From contig NZ_NRIR01000001.1 in the NCBI RefSeq assembly GCF_002282855.1, positions 1-64,000 on the forward strand: a DNA stretch of 64,000 bases, read 5' to 3'. Position numbers and translations under genes: made by a program. The DNA comes from Paraferrimonas sedimenticola (GTDB lineage Bacteria > Pseudomonadota > Gammaproteobacteria > Enterobacterales > Shewanellaceae). Shown here piece by piece: positions 1 to 9,156 of the stretch (its first letter is position 1; every line of letters begins with the position of its first letter). Below the pieces are notes generated by a model, which was given only the letters and a program-made list of their open reading frames with translations, ran no database searches and had not been told where the DNA came from.

Positions 1-116
1 TAAATATACGTTATGTATTGACATAAGCTATATGTTCACTTCGTTACATTGAGTTAAATATCGTTTTGGATACTTACTACAATCAACGGAGTGCCCACAC
101 AGATTGCTTGATAAAT

Positions 117-128
117 TGTTAAAGAGCA
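117..128 (-). promoter_or_regulatory. rrn boxA antitermination element
   Basis: The minus strand reads TGCTCTTTAACA, identical to the E. coli rrn boxA, the binding site of NusB/S10 that protects rRNA transcription from Rho. It is followed by the conserved leader segment found upstream of 16S genes. Confidence 0.85.
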
Positions 129-153
129 GTGCCGAAACCCTGTGGTTATCGGC

Positions 154-170
154 GACCGGTTCAACCGGTC
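154..170 (-). promoter_or_regulatory. boxB-like hairpin of the rrn antiterminator
   Basis: Eight-base arms GACCGGTT / AACCGGTC flank a single C, making a strong hairpin between P2 and boxA. In rrn leaders a boxB hairpin precedes boxA; here the gap to boxA is about 25 nt. The boxB assignment rests on position and structure only. Confidence 0.55.
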
Positions 171-180
171 AGGGCTGCGT

Positions 181-208
181 ATTCTACGCGTTTCCCCTCG
201 ACCGTCAA
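181..208 (-). promoter_or_regulatory. rrn P2 promoter
   Basis: This is a second minus-strand promoter 146 bp downstream of P1: -35 TTGACG (203-208), a 16-bp spacer and -10 TAGAAT (181-186). Immediately upstream lie A- and T-tracts (about 210-235) resembling an UP element. Tandem P1/P2 spacing of this order is typical of gammaproteobacterial rRNA operons. Confidence 0.8.
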
Positions 209-326
209 GCGCTTTTTGAAAAGTTTTTTCAGAAGGCTTTTGGTCTCTAACTCGGTGGCTAAAACTAGGTTCTAGACCCTGCTGCAATCGCCTTGCGAAG
301 CTGCTCTGCCGTGTCAGTGGATGCGC

Positions 327-354
327 ATTATAGGGAGCTTAATTTTCGGCGCAA
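327..354 (-). promoter_or_regulatory. rrn P1 promoter
   Basis: On the minus strand there is a -35 TTGCGC (349-354), a 16-bp spacer and a perfect -10 TATAAT (327-332), followed by a GC-rich discriminator (GCGC). The 16-bp spacing and GC discriminator are hallmarks of stringently controlled rRNA P1 promoters. An A/T-rich stretch just upstream could act as an UP element. Transcription should start near 320. Confidence 0.85.
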
Positions 355-406
355 CCCCTTTTTTGAGATTTCGTTTCGACTGACCAAATTTTAACCGAAA
401 CTCGAT

Positions 407-958
407 TCAAAGGCTTTTTAAAAAGCTTGGAAGCTCGGCAATCGACTTAACAGTATAAGGGGCCTGGGCCTTTTCCGCTTCAGAGAGCTCTTGCCCAGAT
501 AGTGCCAATACACGAATAGCGACACCAGCGGCTTCACCAGCTTGCAGATCGCTAAGCTTGTCGCCTAGTACGACTGACTGACTCATGTCTATCTTCAAAA
601 ACTCTTGAGCCGAGTTGAACATGCCTGGCTTAGGTTTGCGACAATCGCAATCTTGCAAGTAATCGCCTTTGCCTTTGGTGGGATGATGAGGACAGAAGTA
701 GATGCCATCGAACTCAACGCCTTTATCGACGAAGTTCCAATCCATCCACTCAGTTAGCGTGTGAAAGTCAACTTCAGAATAATAGCCACGAGCAATACCG
801 GACTGGTTGGTTACCAAAACCAGCAAATAACCCATGTCTTTTAGTTGACGGCAAGCCTCGAACACACCTTCAATGAAATGAAAGTCGTCGACGCGTGCGA
901 CATACCCTAGGTCTTTATTGATAACACCGTCGCGGTCTAAAAAGATGGCCTTCTTCAC
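407..958 (-). CDS. gmhB: D-glycero-beta-D-manno-heptose 1,7-bisphosphate 7-phosphatase
   Basis: GmhB is a cytosolic HAD-superfamily phosphatase. It removes the C7 phosphate of heptose 1,7-bisphosphate in the pathway to ADP-heptose for the LPS inner core. The 183-residue protein (E. coli 191) begins with the DxDGV catalytic motif (Asp8, Asp10). It also has the structural zinc site of this family (Cys89, His91, Cys104, Cys106) and a C-terminal GDKLSD HAD motif. The start codon is GTG at 956-958, with an AAGGGG ribosome-binding site about 8 nt upstream. The gene ends about 50 bp before the rrn P1 promoter; this pairing with a downstream rRNA operon matches E. coli. Confidence 0.93.
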   Translation of the reverse strand: MKKAIFLDRDGVINKDLGYVARVDDFHFIEGVFEACRQLKDMGYLLVLVTNQSGIARGYYSEVDFHTLTEWMDWNFVDKGVEFDGIYFCPHHPTKGKGDYLQDCDCRKPKPGMFNSAQEFLKIDMSQSVVLGDKLSDLQAGEAAGVAIRVLALSGQELSEAEKAQAPYTVKSIAELPSFLKSL

Positions 959-1044
959 CCTGTTCCCCTTGTAAATTGGTCAGCGGCGTTATTATCCAAT
1001 GATTTGGTCAGAAAGCCATCCTTTTAAGCAAACGCAGGACTCAT

Positions 1045-1875
1045 TTAGCCGCCCTGCGCCACCGCGATGTCAGCCTCTGGTTGCTCAAGCGGTTCTGCTA
1101 CCCGCGTTGGCCCTTCAGGCTGCTCTATATTTGGACGAACTCTGAGCCAGAGTATCCCAACGTATTCGGTTACCGCCCTTTGACTAGTAAGCAAGTGATC
1201 TGCTGATGGACGCCACCACATACCGTCTAGCGCTCTAAAGTCCGCCGGTGCCGGCTCGACTTCCATGCCCAACGCTTCAAAAATCATCACAGCACGAGGC
1301 ATGTGGGTTGCCGAGGTCACTAAACGAATCTTAGAAGGACCTAAGGCCGAGTATAAGGCTTGCGCTTCTTCGATGGTGTCTTTAGGTTCATCCAGAGTCA
1401 CAATATTGTCTGCCGGGATCCCAAGCTCTACCGCAGCTTTACCCATCACTTGAGCATGTGGGTCGAGTAAATAACCGCCGTTATATCCGCTCACCACAAA
1501 CTGACAGTTTTCGCCCATTTTGTACTGGCGAACCCCCTCTAATAATCGTGCATTCGCGGTATCACTGAGTTGCTGCTGTACCGTGGCCGCCTGATTGTCC
1601 GTATGCGTACTACCCAACACCATGACAACGCATTCGTCCTCAATTGGCTGGTGATTAATCACGTACTTTTCTTCAAGCGGAGTAGATAGTTGGCGAGCGA
1701 TGTCAGGTTGGCTAAGGCCGGCCAACACCATGACAGCAAAAAACACCATGGCTTTGCCAAAGTCACCTCGGCCGCCCATGAAATAAAGGCCAAGTAACAC
1801 AAGTATCACAGTAAGGGGGATAGGCATAATGGCTAAAGAAAGCACTTTCTTTGCCACAAACATGAGTTCATCCAT
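1045..1875 (-). CDS. elyC: ElyC/SanA/YdcF-family (DUF218) membrane protein
   Basis: This resembles E. coli ElyC (YcbC), an inner-membrane protein that affects peptidoglycan assembly and envelope integrity at low temperature. Two hydrophobic segments lie in the first 60 residues. A periplasmic DUF218 domain follows, with VVMVLGS, a FVVSGYNGG block, KDTIEEA and LVTSATHMPRA motifs collinear with ElyC. The start chosen (ATG at 1875, 276 aa) has an AGGAAGAAG ribosome-binding site 8 nt upstream; a longer frame opens 17 codons earlier without one. The C-terminus carries a Pro/Glu-rich tail longer than in ElyC. The biochemical activity of the family is not settled. Confidence 0.75.
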   Translation of the reverse strand: MDELMFVAKKVLSLAIMPIPLTVILVLLGLYFMGGRGDFGKAMVFFAVMVLAGLSQPDIARQLSTPLEEKYVINHQPIEDECVVMVLGSTHTDNQAATVQQQLSDTANARLLEGVRQYKMGENCQFVVSGYNGGYLLDPHAQVMGKAAVELGIPADNIVTLDEPKDTIEEAQALYSALGPSKIRLVTSATHMPRAVMIFEALGMEVEPAPADFRALDGMWWRPSADHLLTSQRAVTEYVGILWLRVRPNIEQPEGPTRVAEPLEQPEADIAVAQGG

Positions 1876-1953
1876 AAGGCTTCTTCCTGCTCGAGTATCG
1901 AGCTGCTGATGCTCACTCGGCTGCACCGAGTGAGCGTCCGTTATTCAGGTTCC

Positions 1954-3183
1954 TTAATCAGAGCTAATCGTCACATCCACCCAAACCAGTCGATGATCCG
2001 ACGACACGGCTTTAGCCTGATTTCCGTGCTCGTCTTCTACTAAATAGCGATATTTATCACCAGGCTTGGGCCAAAATACACCAGAATCGACCACATTTAG
2101 GTCCGCTGAAGGCAGCACGTAATCTAATCTTAGTGGATAAACGTGAGTCCAGTGACTTGGTTCTCCAAAAAATTGTCCTTTCGGCTGCATTTGTTTGGCC
2201 CCTTCACTCACTGGAATCAAATTGCCTCTCGCGACCTTTTGATGCACTTGTGGGTGCTCGAGTAACTGATTGACCGACGCCTGGAAGCTATCGCCGTCAA
2301 ACGGGTCCGCATTAAAGTCACCCATCAACACAAAGCTTTTGCCCTTTCCGAGTCCACCGCGATTACCGCGATCATCAACCAAATAAGCCCCGGTTTGAGA
2401 GTCGGCAGCAATATAGTCCGCAAACAAACGAATTTCGTCGTGGTTGCGACGGCCGTTGCGATCTTCTGGCCCATCAAACACTGGAGGTGTTGGGTGCATC
2501 GCCAACAAATGAACGGTTTTACCCGGCAGTTTTACCGGCAAATCCAAATGATTTTTAGACGACAAACGAAAGTCTTCTAATACGGCTTGGCTAAAGTAAT
2601 CCTTTTTACCCGAGCCAGGTGTGGCGTCTGGTAAGGACGCGTTAGGCATGTCTTTCCAGAGAAAAGATTGGAAGCTGCGCGCTTTGGCGAGGTCGAGCGG
2701 GTACTTAGACACCACGGCAAACGCAAATTGTCCGTGGAACATACCAAAACCATAAGTGTCCTGCGGACGCGACAATTGCCCATCGCCGTTCCTGTCGACT
2801 TTAGCGAGCTTACCCGTGTTAGTTGGAACCAAGTAAAAGTGCGGGTAGTCGATAGGCTCAGCACCGTTTTGGCTCTTGGCTAAGTAGTTACCAATAAAGT
2901 CGCGCATCGCTTGAGGGTTTTGGGCGTGGCCGTCGTTATCAAACTCAGTAATCAGCATCACATCCGGGCGGACTCGCTGAATGATCTCTGCCACTCTCTG
3001 GATTTGAGGGTTATCGGCAACTCGCATTTCGCTTGCTAGTTGTCCTGATTGTTGACGGTCAAAAGACGCATTAAATGTCGCGAAACGCACAGTAGTAGAT
3101 TCGGCCATAGTCAAAGAACTGGTTAGTAGTGCCGCGACACAGATAAAGCCGCGCAGCAAAGAATGAGATTTTACAATGGACAT
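1954..3183 (-). CDS. Exported endonuclease/exonuclease/phosphatase-family protein
   Basis: This is a secreted or periplasmic hydrolase of the EEP fold (DNase I/sphingomyelinase-like). Residues 1-27 form a signal peptide ending LTMA|ES. The fold's signatures follow: RFATFNASF near the N-terminus, LITEFDNDG with the metal-binding Glu, GDFNADP, and a terminal SDHRLVWVD. A segment near residues 129-137 (DRNGDGQLS) reads like a single EF-hand calcium loop, which is unusual inside this fold. The substrate (nucleic acid or phosphoester) cannot be told from sequence. It lies downstream of a divergent promoter region shared with the mutarotase gene and 78 bp before the elyC-like gene. Confidence 0.8.
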   Translation of the reverse strand: MSIVKSHSLLRGFICVAALLTSSLTMAESTTVRFATFNASFDRQQSGQLASEMRVADNPQIQRVAEIIQRVRPDVMLITEFDNDGHAQNPQAMRDFIGNYLAKSQNGAEPIDYPHFYLVPTNTGKLAKVDRNGDGQLSRPQDTYGFGMFHGQFAFAVVSKYPLDLAKARSFQSFLWKDMPNASLPDATPGSGKKDYFSQAVLEDFRLSSKNHLDLPVKLPGKTVHLLAMHPTPPVFDGPEDRNGRRNHDEIRLFADYIAADSQTGAYLVDDRGNRGGLGKGKSFVLMGDFNADPFDGDSFQASVNQLLEHPQVHQKVARGNLIPVSEGAKQMQPKGQFFGEPSHWTHVYPLRLDYVLPSADLNVVDSGVFWPKPGDKYRYLVEDEHGNQAKAVSSDHRLVWVDVTISSD

Positions 3184-3370
3184 AGTCTTGGTTTTTCCTT
3201 AATCGCCGAACACTGCAATCATTGAGTATAAATCTCATCGGCAGCTTCGGTGCGCTAACCTTAATGACCTCTAATGCACATAGCAAGTCGTCGCTGGTTT
3301 CAAGCAGCAGAGTGTGTTAAATCTAGCCGATATTAGAACACTTCTTAATTGTCTTCAGGAGCTTAGTACT

Positions 3371-4216
3371 GTGGAAGCCATTCGCCGCCTCACTCACCCA
3401 CAGGGACTCGAATACCTGCTCATCGATACCCCTCTCTGTCGCGCCGAGGTCTATTTGCAGGGAGCACAACTGGCAAGCTTCACTCCAAAGGGAGCCGCCC
3501 CTATTCTTTGGATGTCCGATAGTGAACACAAAAAACCAGGCTTTGGCTTACGCGGCGGTGTTCCGATTTGCTGGCCTTGGTTTGGTATGCACGAACAAGC
3601 CGACCACCCTCAGCACGGCTTTGCCCGCAAACTCATTTGGCAATTAGTCGACCAGCAGCAGCGTGCCGACGGTAGTGTATTACTAACACTAGAATTGCCC
3701 CAATCGGCAATGCCGAGCCAGTTCTGGCCTTATCAATGCAAGCTTGAAGCACAAATTGAATTGGGTCGAACAGCTGAAGTACAGCTGACCACCACTAACT
3801 TGGACCAACTAGCCTTTAGCATTACCCAAGCGCTGCACAGTTACTTCGCCATAAACGACATACACAACACTCGAGTGCATGGCTTACAGGGGTGTCATTA
3901 TCTAGAGTTTGGCGAGCAAAAAGTTGATCAACAAGCTTTCGTGGAATTCGACGCCGAAACCGATCGCGTCTATCAAGGGGTTCCACTGCAGCAGAAGATT
4001 GAATGTCCCAATGGCACCTTAGTGGTTGAGCGCAGTAACAGTCGCTCGTGCGTGTTGTGGAATCCTTGGATTGCCAAGGCGCAACGATTGGACAGATTCA
4101 ACGACGATGGCTATCTGGATATGCTGTGTCTTGAAGCCAGCAATGCGCTAGATGATGCAATTACCATAGAGCCAGGACAGTCTCACACTCTTGCTACCCG
4201 TTTTGGCTGGGAATAA
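3371..4216 (+). CDS. Glucose-6-phosphate 1-epimerase (D-hexose-6-phosphate mutarotase), YeaD family
   Basis: This is an aldose-1-epimerase-fold enzyme that interconverts the alpha and beta anomers of hexose 6-phosphates in the cytosol. Shared with E. coli YeaD are LRGGVPICWPWFG near residues 63-75, HPQHGFARK, ALHSYFAI, and a C-terminal VLWNPW motif. The start is taken as GTG at 3371 (281 aa) because CAGGAG lies about 10 nt upstream. A GTG 57 bp earlier (3314) stays in frame but has no ribosome-binding site. It is transcribed away from the EEP gene and ends at a bidirectional terminator shared with cysS. Confidence 0.87.
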   Translation: MEAIRRLTHPQGLEYLLIDTPLCRAEVYLQGAQLASFTPKGAAPILWMSDSEHKKPGFGLRGGVPICWPWFGMHEQADHPQHGFARKLIWQLVDQQQRADGSVLLTLELPQSAMPSQFWPYQCKLEAQIELGRTAEVQLTTTNLDQLAFSITQALHSYFAINDIHNTRVHGLQGCHYLEFGEQKVDQQAFVEFDAETDRVYQGVPLQQKIECPNGTLVVERSNSRSCVLWNPWIAKAQRLDRFNDDGYLDMLCLEASNALDDAITIEPGQSHTLATRFGWE

Positions 4217-4218
4217 TA

Positions 4219-4245
4219 AAAAAGCCTGCTAATCAGCAGGCTTTC
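4219..4245. terminator. Bidirectional terminator between mutarotase and cysS
   Basis: An 8-bp stem AGCCTGCT / AGCAGGCT (4223-4230 and 4235-4242) with a 4-nt loop has an A-tract on one side and T-residues on the other, so it can end both convergent transcripts. Confidence 0.85.
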
Positions 4246-4262
4246 TAATCGCTTCAGAAAGC

Positions 4263-5645
4263 TTAACCTCGGCGCCAGCTGGTCACACCGTTGTTATCTT
4301 CCAGAATGATACCCATCGCAGTGAGCTCGTCACGAGCCGCATCTGCCGATGACCAATCTTTATCGGCACGAGCTTGGTTACGACGAGCAATCAAGGCTTC
4401 AATGTGAGCCACTTCTTCGTCGTTACCCGAATCACCCTGCAAGAAAGCTTCTGGCTCTTGGCCCAAAAGACCAAGAACATCGGCGATTTCGCGCATCGCC
4501 ACGCCTAGTGCACTAGCGGCCAAATGATCTTTGTCTTTCAGACGGTTGACCTCGCGGGCCATATCAAACAACACAGAGTAAGCCTCTGGCGTGTTGAAGT
4601 CGTCGTTCATCGCTTTGGTGAACTCGGCCACGTATTGTTCCGCAGGGGCAGCAGCAACGCTTAGGTCCAAGCCACGCAGTGAGGTGTACAGACGCTCAAC
4701 CGCAGCACGGGCTTGGTTTAGGTTTTCATCGCTGTAGTTAAGCTGGCTGCGATAGTGCGAAGACAGCAAGAAGTAGCGCACTGTCTCGGCGTCGTAGTGG
4801 CTCAACACATCGCGAATGGTGAAAAAGTTACCAAGCGATTTGGACATCTTTTCTTTGTCCACCATCACCATGCCTGAGTGCATCCAGGTATTAACGTAAT
4901 CAGTACCATTGGCACAGCACGACTGGGCAATTTCATTTTCGTGGTGTGGGAACTTAAGGTCTGAACCACCACCGTGAATATCGAAATGGTCACCCAAGTG
5001 CTTAACGTTCATCGCTGAACACTCAATGTGCCAACCCGGACGGCCAGGGCCCCATGGTGAATCCCAAGTCGGTTCACCCGGCTTAGACATTTTCCAAAGC
5101 ACGAAATCCAGTGGGTTGCGCTTGCTCTGCTCGACTTCTACACGAGCACCCGCTTGCAGTTGCTCAAGATCTTGACCCGATAGGCAACCGTAGTCATCAC
5201 AGGTGTTGACCGCAAACAGTACATCGCCGTTGTCGGCAACGTAAGCATGTTCTTTGTCGATAAGGCGCTGAACCATCTCAATGATTTCGCCGATGTGCTT
5301 GGTAGCACGTGGCTCAACGTCTGGACGAAGCAAATTCAACGCATCGAAATCGCGATACATTTCGCCGATCAACTCTTCAGTTAAATCATCGCAATCCATG
5401 CTGCGCTCGTTGGCGCGGCGAATAATCTTGTCGTCAACGTCGGTGATATTGCGAACATAGTTGACCTTATAGCCAAGAAAACGCAGGTAACGCACAACAA
5501 CGTCAAAACTCAAATAGGTGCGACCGTGGCCAATGTGACATAGGTCGTAAATGGTAACACCGCACACGTACATGCCCACTTCGTTAGGAGTGATAGGCTT
5601 AAATTCTTCTTTCTGACGAGTCAGGGTGTTGTAGATCTTCAACAT
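4263..5645 (-). CDS. cysS: Cysteinyl-tRNA synthetase
   Basis: CysS charges tRNA-Cys with cysteine in the cytosol. The 460-residue protein has the normal length (E. coli 461). It carries the class I motifs HIGH at 37-40 and KMSKS at 266-270, and the zinc ligands that select cysteine (Cys28, Cys209, His234, Glu238). An anticodon-binding domain makes up the last quarter. It is monocistronic and convergent with the mutarotase gene. The divergent partner upstream is an unknown anchored protein rather than ppiB itself, which follows one gene later. Confidence 0.97.
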   Translation of the reverse strand: MLKIYNTLTRQKEEFKPITPNEVGMYVCGVTIYDLCHIGHGRTYLSFDVVVRYLRFLGYKVNYVRNITDVDDKIIRRANERSMDCDDLTEELIGEMYRDFDALNLLRPDVEPRATKHIGEIIEMVQRLIDKEHAYVADNGDVLFAVNTCDDYGCLSGQDLEQLQAGARVEVEQSKRNPLDFVLWKMSKPGEPTWDSPWGPGRPGWHIECSAMNVKHLGDHFDIHGGGSDLKFPHHENEIAQSCCANGTDYVNTWMHSGMVMVDKEKMSKSLGNFFTIRDVLSHYDAETVRYFLLSSHYRSQLNYSDENLNQARAAVERLYTSLRGLDLSVAAAPAEQYVAEFTKAMNDDFNTPEAYSVLFDMAREVNRLKDKDHLAASALGVAMREIADVLGLLGQEPEAFLQGDSGNDEEVAHIEALIARRNQARADKDWSSADAARDELTAMGIILEDNNGVTSWRRG

Positions 5646-5855
5646 CTTGTTGCTTGCTCTCCGAGGCTCTTTGCTGACTATTAAAACCGGCTAATTCTAG
5701 CAAGGCTAAATACGCTTTAACACAGGTGTTTTAAGTAATTAGGCAATCTATTAGTATTTAGTCAAAGCGATTGATAAGGATCACTAATTTTTGTCATACG
5801 CTAGTGCTAGGATTTAAGCCTAGCTGACATTTATTGCTCTCGGGAAAGGATGACC

Positions 5856-6992
5856 ATGAGAAAATTACTATGGGTAGCGATCGCGTTAGGCTCAGCCATT
5901 GGGCTATACCTTTACTCATTGTCTCCACACGAAAAAACTTTCTCCATTGAGCCCGCCTCTCCTCAACCACAAGCTGCAATTGTGCAAAGCGGCGCTCCAG
6001 CGTCCACCAATTTAGACGCCACTTCGAATACCGTGTCCGTAGGAAAGCCCAAAGAGGGTTTTCAGCCGCAATGCATTGCCAATGATTGGTTAAGAAACAG
6101 TACGGAGGAGATGATCAAGCAATATGAACAAGCTATTGAGCGGCATTTGCACAGTCTTGCTAACGAAGGCTCAGATTTAAGCCAATATCAACATGCGCTA
6201 TATGCCCCGGTTGAGAGCAAGCAAGAAAGGCTAGCTCGCCTTGTTAAGTACAACAAGTCATTTGGCGGTAAGCCCCTGACCTTTCAAGCGGCGTTAAACA
6301 TCTGTACCACGGCGCCTGAAGAGCCAGGTTGTAGTATCGAGCTTGCAATGGCCGCAATTGAGGCCGATCCGGACAATGGTTCTATGTGGTTGAGCGCGAT
6401 TCTTTATTTTGCCGCGACCAAAAACACGGAAAAGATGCGCTGGGCTATGTCCAAAGCCATATCAACCAACTACTTCAATGAGCGAATGGGGGCGTTTGCC
6501 TTGGGCTACGCTGAAGCGCTTCAAGGCTCGGCCGCCAATAGTCAAGCGTTGAATTTGTTCAATGGCTTCGCAGAGGCGTTAGAGTCCGTCAGATCATTCG
6601 CACCACTTGTCGACACCTGTAAAGAGCAAATAGCTGACCCTGTGTTCGCACAGCAGTGTTTGCAGTACGGCCAAGACCTTCAGTCACGAGCTCAAACTTC
6701 GATAACGCAGATCGTTGGAATCCGGTTACAAAAGCAAGTCTATCGACACAATTCAGATTTTAAGAGCGCGAAAATTGTCGATGAATCATACACTAGATTC
6801 ACTCCGACACCGCCTTACCCAACGAAAGCCGACATTTTGATGTTTTCAGACGATGAGTTTACTCGCGCTTGGCTTATAAATTTCGACCAAGTTGGTGAAG
6901 TTGAAGCTCAACGTGTAATACACACAATCGCCGAGCAACTTTACCCAGGAGAACTTCCTGCCCCCTGCGAGGAGCTCGAGTTTGAACTATAG
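5856..6992 (+). CDS. Hypothetical membrane-anchored periplasmic protein
   Basis: I do not recognise this protein (378 aa). Residues 3-20 form a single hydrophobic segment behind MRK, likely an uncleaved anchor with the rest in the periplasm. A low-complexity linker rich in Pro, Ala and Ser (about 25-70) follows, then a mainly helical domain. The part around residues 150-250 (AMAAIEADPDNGSMWLSAI, then KAISTNYFNERMGAFALGY) resembles degenerate TPR/Sel1-like helices. Six cysteines outside the anchor could form disulfides. Two in-frame ATGs lie 6 bp apart; the second (5856) has GGAAAGGA at better spacing. It sits alone between cysS and ppiB, genes that are close neighbours in many relatives. Confidence 0.6.
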   Translation: MRKLLWVAIALGSAIGLYLYSLSPHEKTFSIEPASPQPQAAIVQSGAPASTNLDATSNTVSVGKPKEGFQPQCIANDWLRNSTEEMIKQYEQAIERHLHSLANEGSDLSQYQHALYAPVESKQERLARLVKYNKSFGGKPLTFQAALNICTTAPEEPGCSIELAMAAIEADPDNGSMWLSAILYFAATKNTEKMRWAMSKAISTNYFNERMGAFALGYAEALQGSAANSQALNLFNGFAEALESVRSFAPLVDTCKEQIADPVFAQQCLQYGQDLQSRAQTSITQIVGIRLQKQVYRHNSDFKSAKIVDESYTRFTPTPPYPTKADILMFSDDEFTRAWLINFDQVGEVEAQRVIHTIAEQLYPGELPAPCEELEFEL

Positions 6993-7120
6993 AACTGCTA
7001 ACAGTATCTAACACAACACCAATTTTAAATTTATGTGTTATGCTTCAGCGAATCTCCAAGTGTCTGATTTTGCAGAGTTGGGGACAGTGATTAAAACAAC
7101 TTATGAGACAAAGCCAAATG

Positions 7121-7615
7121 GTTATTTTACAAACAAATTTCGGCCAAATTACGCTTAAGCTAGACGCCGAAAAAGCGCCAAAAACCGTAGAAAATTTCCT
7201 TAACTATGTGAAGTCAGGATTCTACGACAGCACCATTTTCCACCGCGTGATTAATGGCTTTATGATTCAAGGCGGCGGCTTTACTGCGGACATGGAGCAA
7301 AAGTCGGTTCAATCGCCAGTTGAAAACGAAGCGAACAATGGCTTGCCCAACAAACTGGGCACCATCGCAATGGCTCGTACTCAAGATCCACACAGCGCCA
7401 CCGCTCAGTTCTTTATCAACGTGAGCGACAACGACTTCCTAAACCACAAGAACGAATCTATGCAAGGCTGGGGCTACTGCGTGTTCGGTGAAGTGGTTGA
7501 AGGTATGGACGTGGTTGAGAAGATCAAGGAAGTGCAAACCGGTAACTACGGCATGCACCAAGACGTTCCAGTTGAAGCGGTTGTCATTGAAAAGGCCGAA
7601 GTTGCTTCAGCTTAA
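7121..7615 (+). CDS. ppiB: Peptidyl-prolyl cis-trans isomerase B (cyclophilin)
   Basis: This is a cytosolic cyclophilin that speeds cis-trans isomerisation of X-Pro bonds. From the ATG at 7121 the protein is 164 aa, the same as E. coli PpiB, and starts collinearly with it; an ATG 18 bp upstream is less likely. The active-site signature FHRVI is at 41-45, followed by [25 protein letters not shown] and the tryptophan in [10 protein letters not shown]. The next gene, lpxH, starts inside its last codons, so the two are probably translationally coupled. Confidence 0.95.
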   Translation, partial: VILQTNFGQITLKLDAEKAPKTVENFLNYVKSGFYDSTIFHRVINGFMIQGGGFTADMEQKSVQSPVENEANNGLPNKLGTIAMARTQDPHSATAQFFINVSDNDFLNHKNESMQGWGYCVFGEVVEGMDVVEKIKEVQTGNYGMHQDVPVEAVVIEKAEVASA

Positions 7616-8339
7616 CCCTCAATTTGGTCAATGCGCCTTTATCGCCGATCTGCACCTAAGTGCAGATCGGCCCGATATCACCCAGGCGTTTCTGCAGTTT
7701 TTATCCGAACAAACTCAATTGGATGCCCTGTTTATCATGGGGGATTTGTTTGAGTATTGGATTGGCGATGATATCGCCGAGCCGTTTGCCCTTGATGTGG
7801 CCGATGCGATTGCTCAAGCCGCTCAGCACTACCCCATCTACTTCAGCCACGGCAATCGAGATTTCCTGGTCGATAAAGAGTTTGCCAAGCGCAGCCAAAT
7901 GACTCTGTTGCCAGAAGTTCAAGCGCTCGATTTGTATGGCACTAAGGCCCTTGTGGCTCACGGTGATAGCCTGTGTACCGACGACAAGGCCTACCAAAAG
8001 TTTCGCCGCTTTCGAAACCACAACATGGCCCGTTGGCTGTTTATGCGACTGCCGCAGCGTCGACGCCAAAAGATTGCCGATAATCTGCGCCAAAACAGCG
8101 CGAAATCAAAACAAATGAAGTCCGAAGCCATCATGGACGTCAATCCGACGGCTGTGGATGCTTTGCTTAACCGTTTTGAAGCGGATGTGCTGATCCATGG
8201 GCACACCCACAGACCTAAGCTGCACCAACTAGCCACGGGAAAACAACGTTGGGTGGTCGGTGACTGGTACACCCAAGGCAGCTATTTGATGGCCCGCCAA
8301 GGCGAGCCAGAGCTGATACAGCTGCCCTTAGCTGGCTAA
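7602..8339 (+). CDS. lpxH: UDP-2,3-diacylglucosamine diphosphatase
   Basis: LpxH hydrolyses UDP-2,3-diacylglucosamine to lipid X and UMP, the fourth step of lipid A synthesis, at the inner face of the cytoplasmic membrane. Calcineurin-like metallophosphatase motifs are intact: DLH (Asp16, His18), [17 protein letters not shown], and HGHTHRP near the C-terminus. No ATG or GTG lies near the conserved N-terminus. The best start is TTG at 7602, inside the ppiB 3' end, giving 245 aa (E. coli 240) with AAGG 6 nt upstream. The frame also runs open for 114 bp further upstream through ppiB. The 3' end overlaps the convergent miaE by 12 bp. Confidence 0.92.
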   Translation: MLQLNPQFGQCAFIADLHLSADRPDITQAFLQFLSEQTQLDALFIMGDLFEYWIGDDIAEPFALDVADAIAQAAQHYPIYFSHGNRDFLVDKEFAKRSQMTLLPEVQALDLYGTKALVAHGDSLCTDDKAYQKFRRFRNHNMARWLFMRLPQRRRQKIADNLRQNSAKSKQMKSEAIMDVNPTAVDALLNRFEADVLIHGHTHRPKLHQLATGKQRWVVGDWYTQGSYLMARQGEPELIQLPLAG

Positions 8340-9131
8340 CACCTCTGCCAGCGGTGATCCCGAGTGGAATCGAAATTCGGGATCACTGCTTTGAATCAGC
8401 TCAGCTTCTTTCGCTGCCAGATATTGGACTCGTGCGTCAATACACTCCCCTGCAACACTGTTAGCCAAAGCCAAGTAATCTTTAAAGTGGCGAGCTTCGG
8501 AGCGCAACAAACTCACGTAAAACTGTTTAAGCTCGTCATCCAAGAAAGGCGCGAGTTTGGCAAAGCGCTCGCAAGAACGGGCTTCGATAAGACCGCCAAT
8601 GATCAGCTTGTCCACCAAGGTGGCCGGTTCATGAGTGCGAGCACAGCGCATCAAGCCTTTGGCGTAACGCCCCGCCGACAGAGAGTGGTAAGGAATATCT
8701 CGTTGCTCAAGAATCTCCAGCACTTGCACGAAGTGGTGAAACTCCTCTTTGATAAGTCGCATCATGGCGGAGCCAAACTCGCGATTAAACTCGTTGTCCT
8801 GCTTATACACCAATTGAATTTGGCCGTTCTTAGCACCGGCAAGCTCCGGCGAGTAACGGCGAAAATACACCATATCCTCAAAGGGTTTGGCCCACTGCGC
8901 CAGCGCTTGGGCGGTGTTTTTATCCACTGCGTACTTTCGCAGCAGCATGATGGCGGTCTGCGCGGCTTTTAACTCGCAGTTCATATGATCCACCAACAAA
9001 GCGGGCAGATGCTCGGGGCGACGAGCTTCGGCTATCCACTCGTTAGGAGTGGCACAGTGCAAAAACTCATGCACTGGTGCCAGCAGTTTTTGAATGGGAT
9101 CTGACGACACGTATGACTTCCTCGTATTCAT
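8328..9131 (-). CDS. miaE: tRNA-(ms2io6A37) hydroxylase
   Basis: MiaE is a di-iron monooxygenase that hydroxylates the isopentenyl group of ms2i6A37 in tRNAs reading U-initial codons. The ligands of a ferritin-like four-helix bundle are visible: VDHMNCELKAAQ, EEFHHFVQVLEIL (ExxH), IEARSCERF and RSEARHFKDY (ExxH). The ATG at 9131 gives 267 aa; the open frame starts one codon earlier at a TTG. No clear ribosome-binding site is seen. It is tail-to-tail with lpxH, sharing 12 bp. Confidence 0.9.
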   Translation of the reverse strand: MNTRKSYVSSDPIQKLLAPVHEFLHCATPNEWIAEARRPEHLPALLVDHMNCELKAAQTAIMLLRKYAVDKNTAQALAQWAKPFEDMVYFRRYSPELAGAKNGQIQLVYKQDNEFNREFGSAMMRLIKEEFHHFVQVLEILEQRDIPYHSLSAGRYAKGLMRCARTHEPATLVDKLIIGGLIEARSCERFAKLAPFLDDELKQFYVSLLRSEARHFKDYLALANSVAGECIDARVQYLAAKEAELIQSSDPEFRFHSGSPLAEVLAS

Positions 9132-9156
9132 CAATTTTTGGCGCAGTCTAGCACGC

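Larger units (their letters stand above)
1..320 (-). ncRNA. rRNA operon leader (16S gene lies beyond left edge)
   Basis: Read leftwards on the minus strand, this is the untranslated leader of a ribosomal RNA operon. It has two tandem promoters, a boxB-like hairpin, a boxA antiterminator, and then the stretch (GCAATCTGTGTGGGCACTC at about 88-106) that follows boxA in enterobacterial and Shewanella rrn leaders. In E. coli the 16S gene begins roughly 170 nt after boxA, so the mature 16S end should lie some tens of bases outside the window. The 406 bases without a protein gene are explained by this leader and its promoters; a short open frame over 54-287 is spurious. The upstream neighbour gmhB, on the same strand, matches the E. 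coli gmhB-rrnH arrangement. Confidence 0.85.

Noticed and set aside
54-287. 77-codon open frame on the minus strand
   Set aside because: It lies across the rRNA promoters, boxA and leader; composition and position are explained by the rrn leader.
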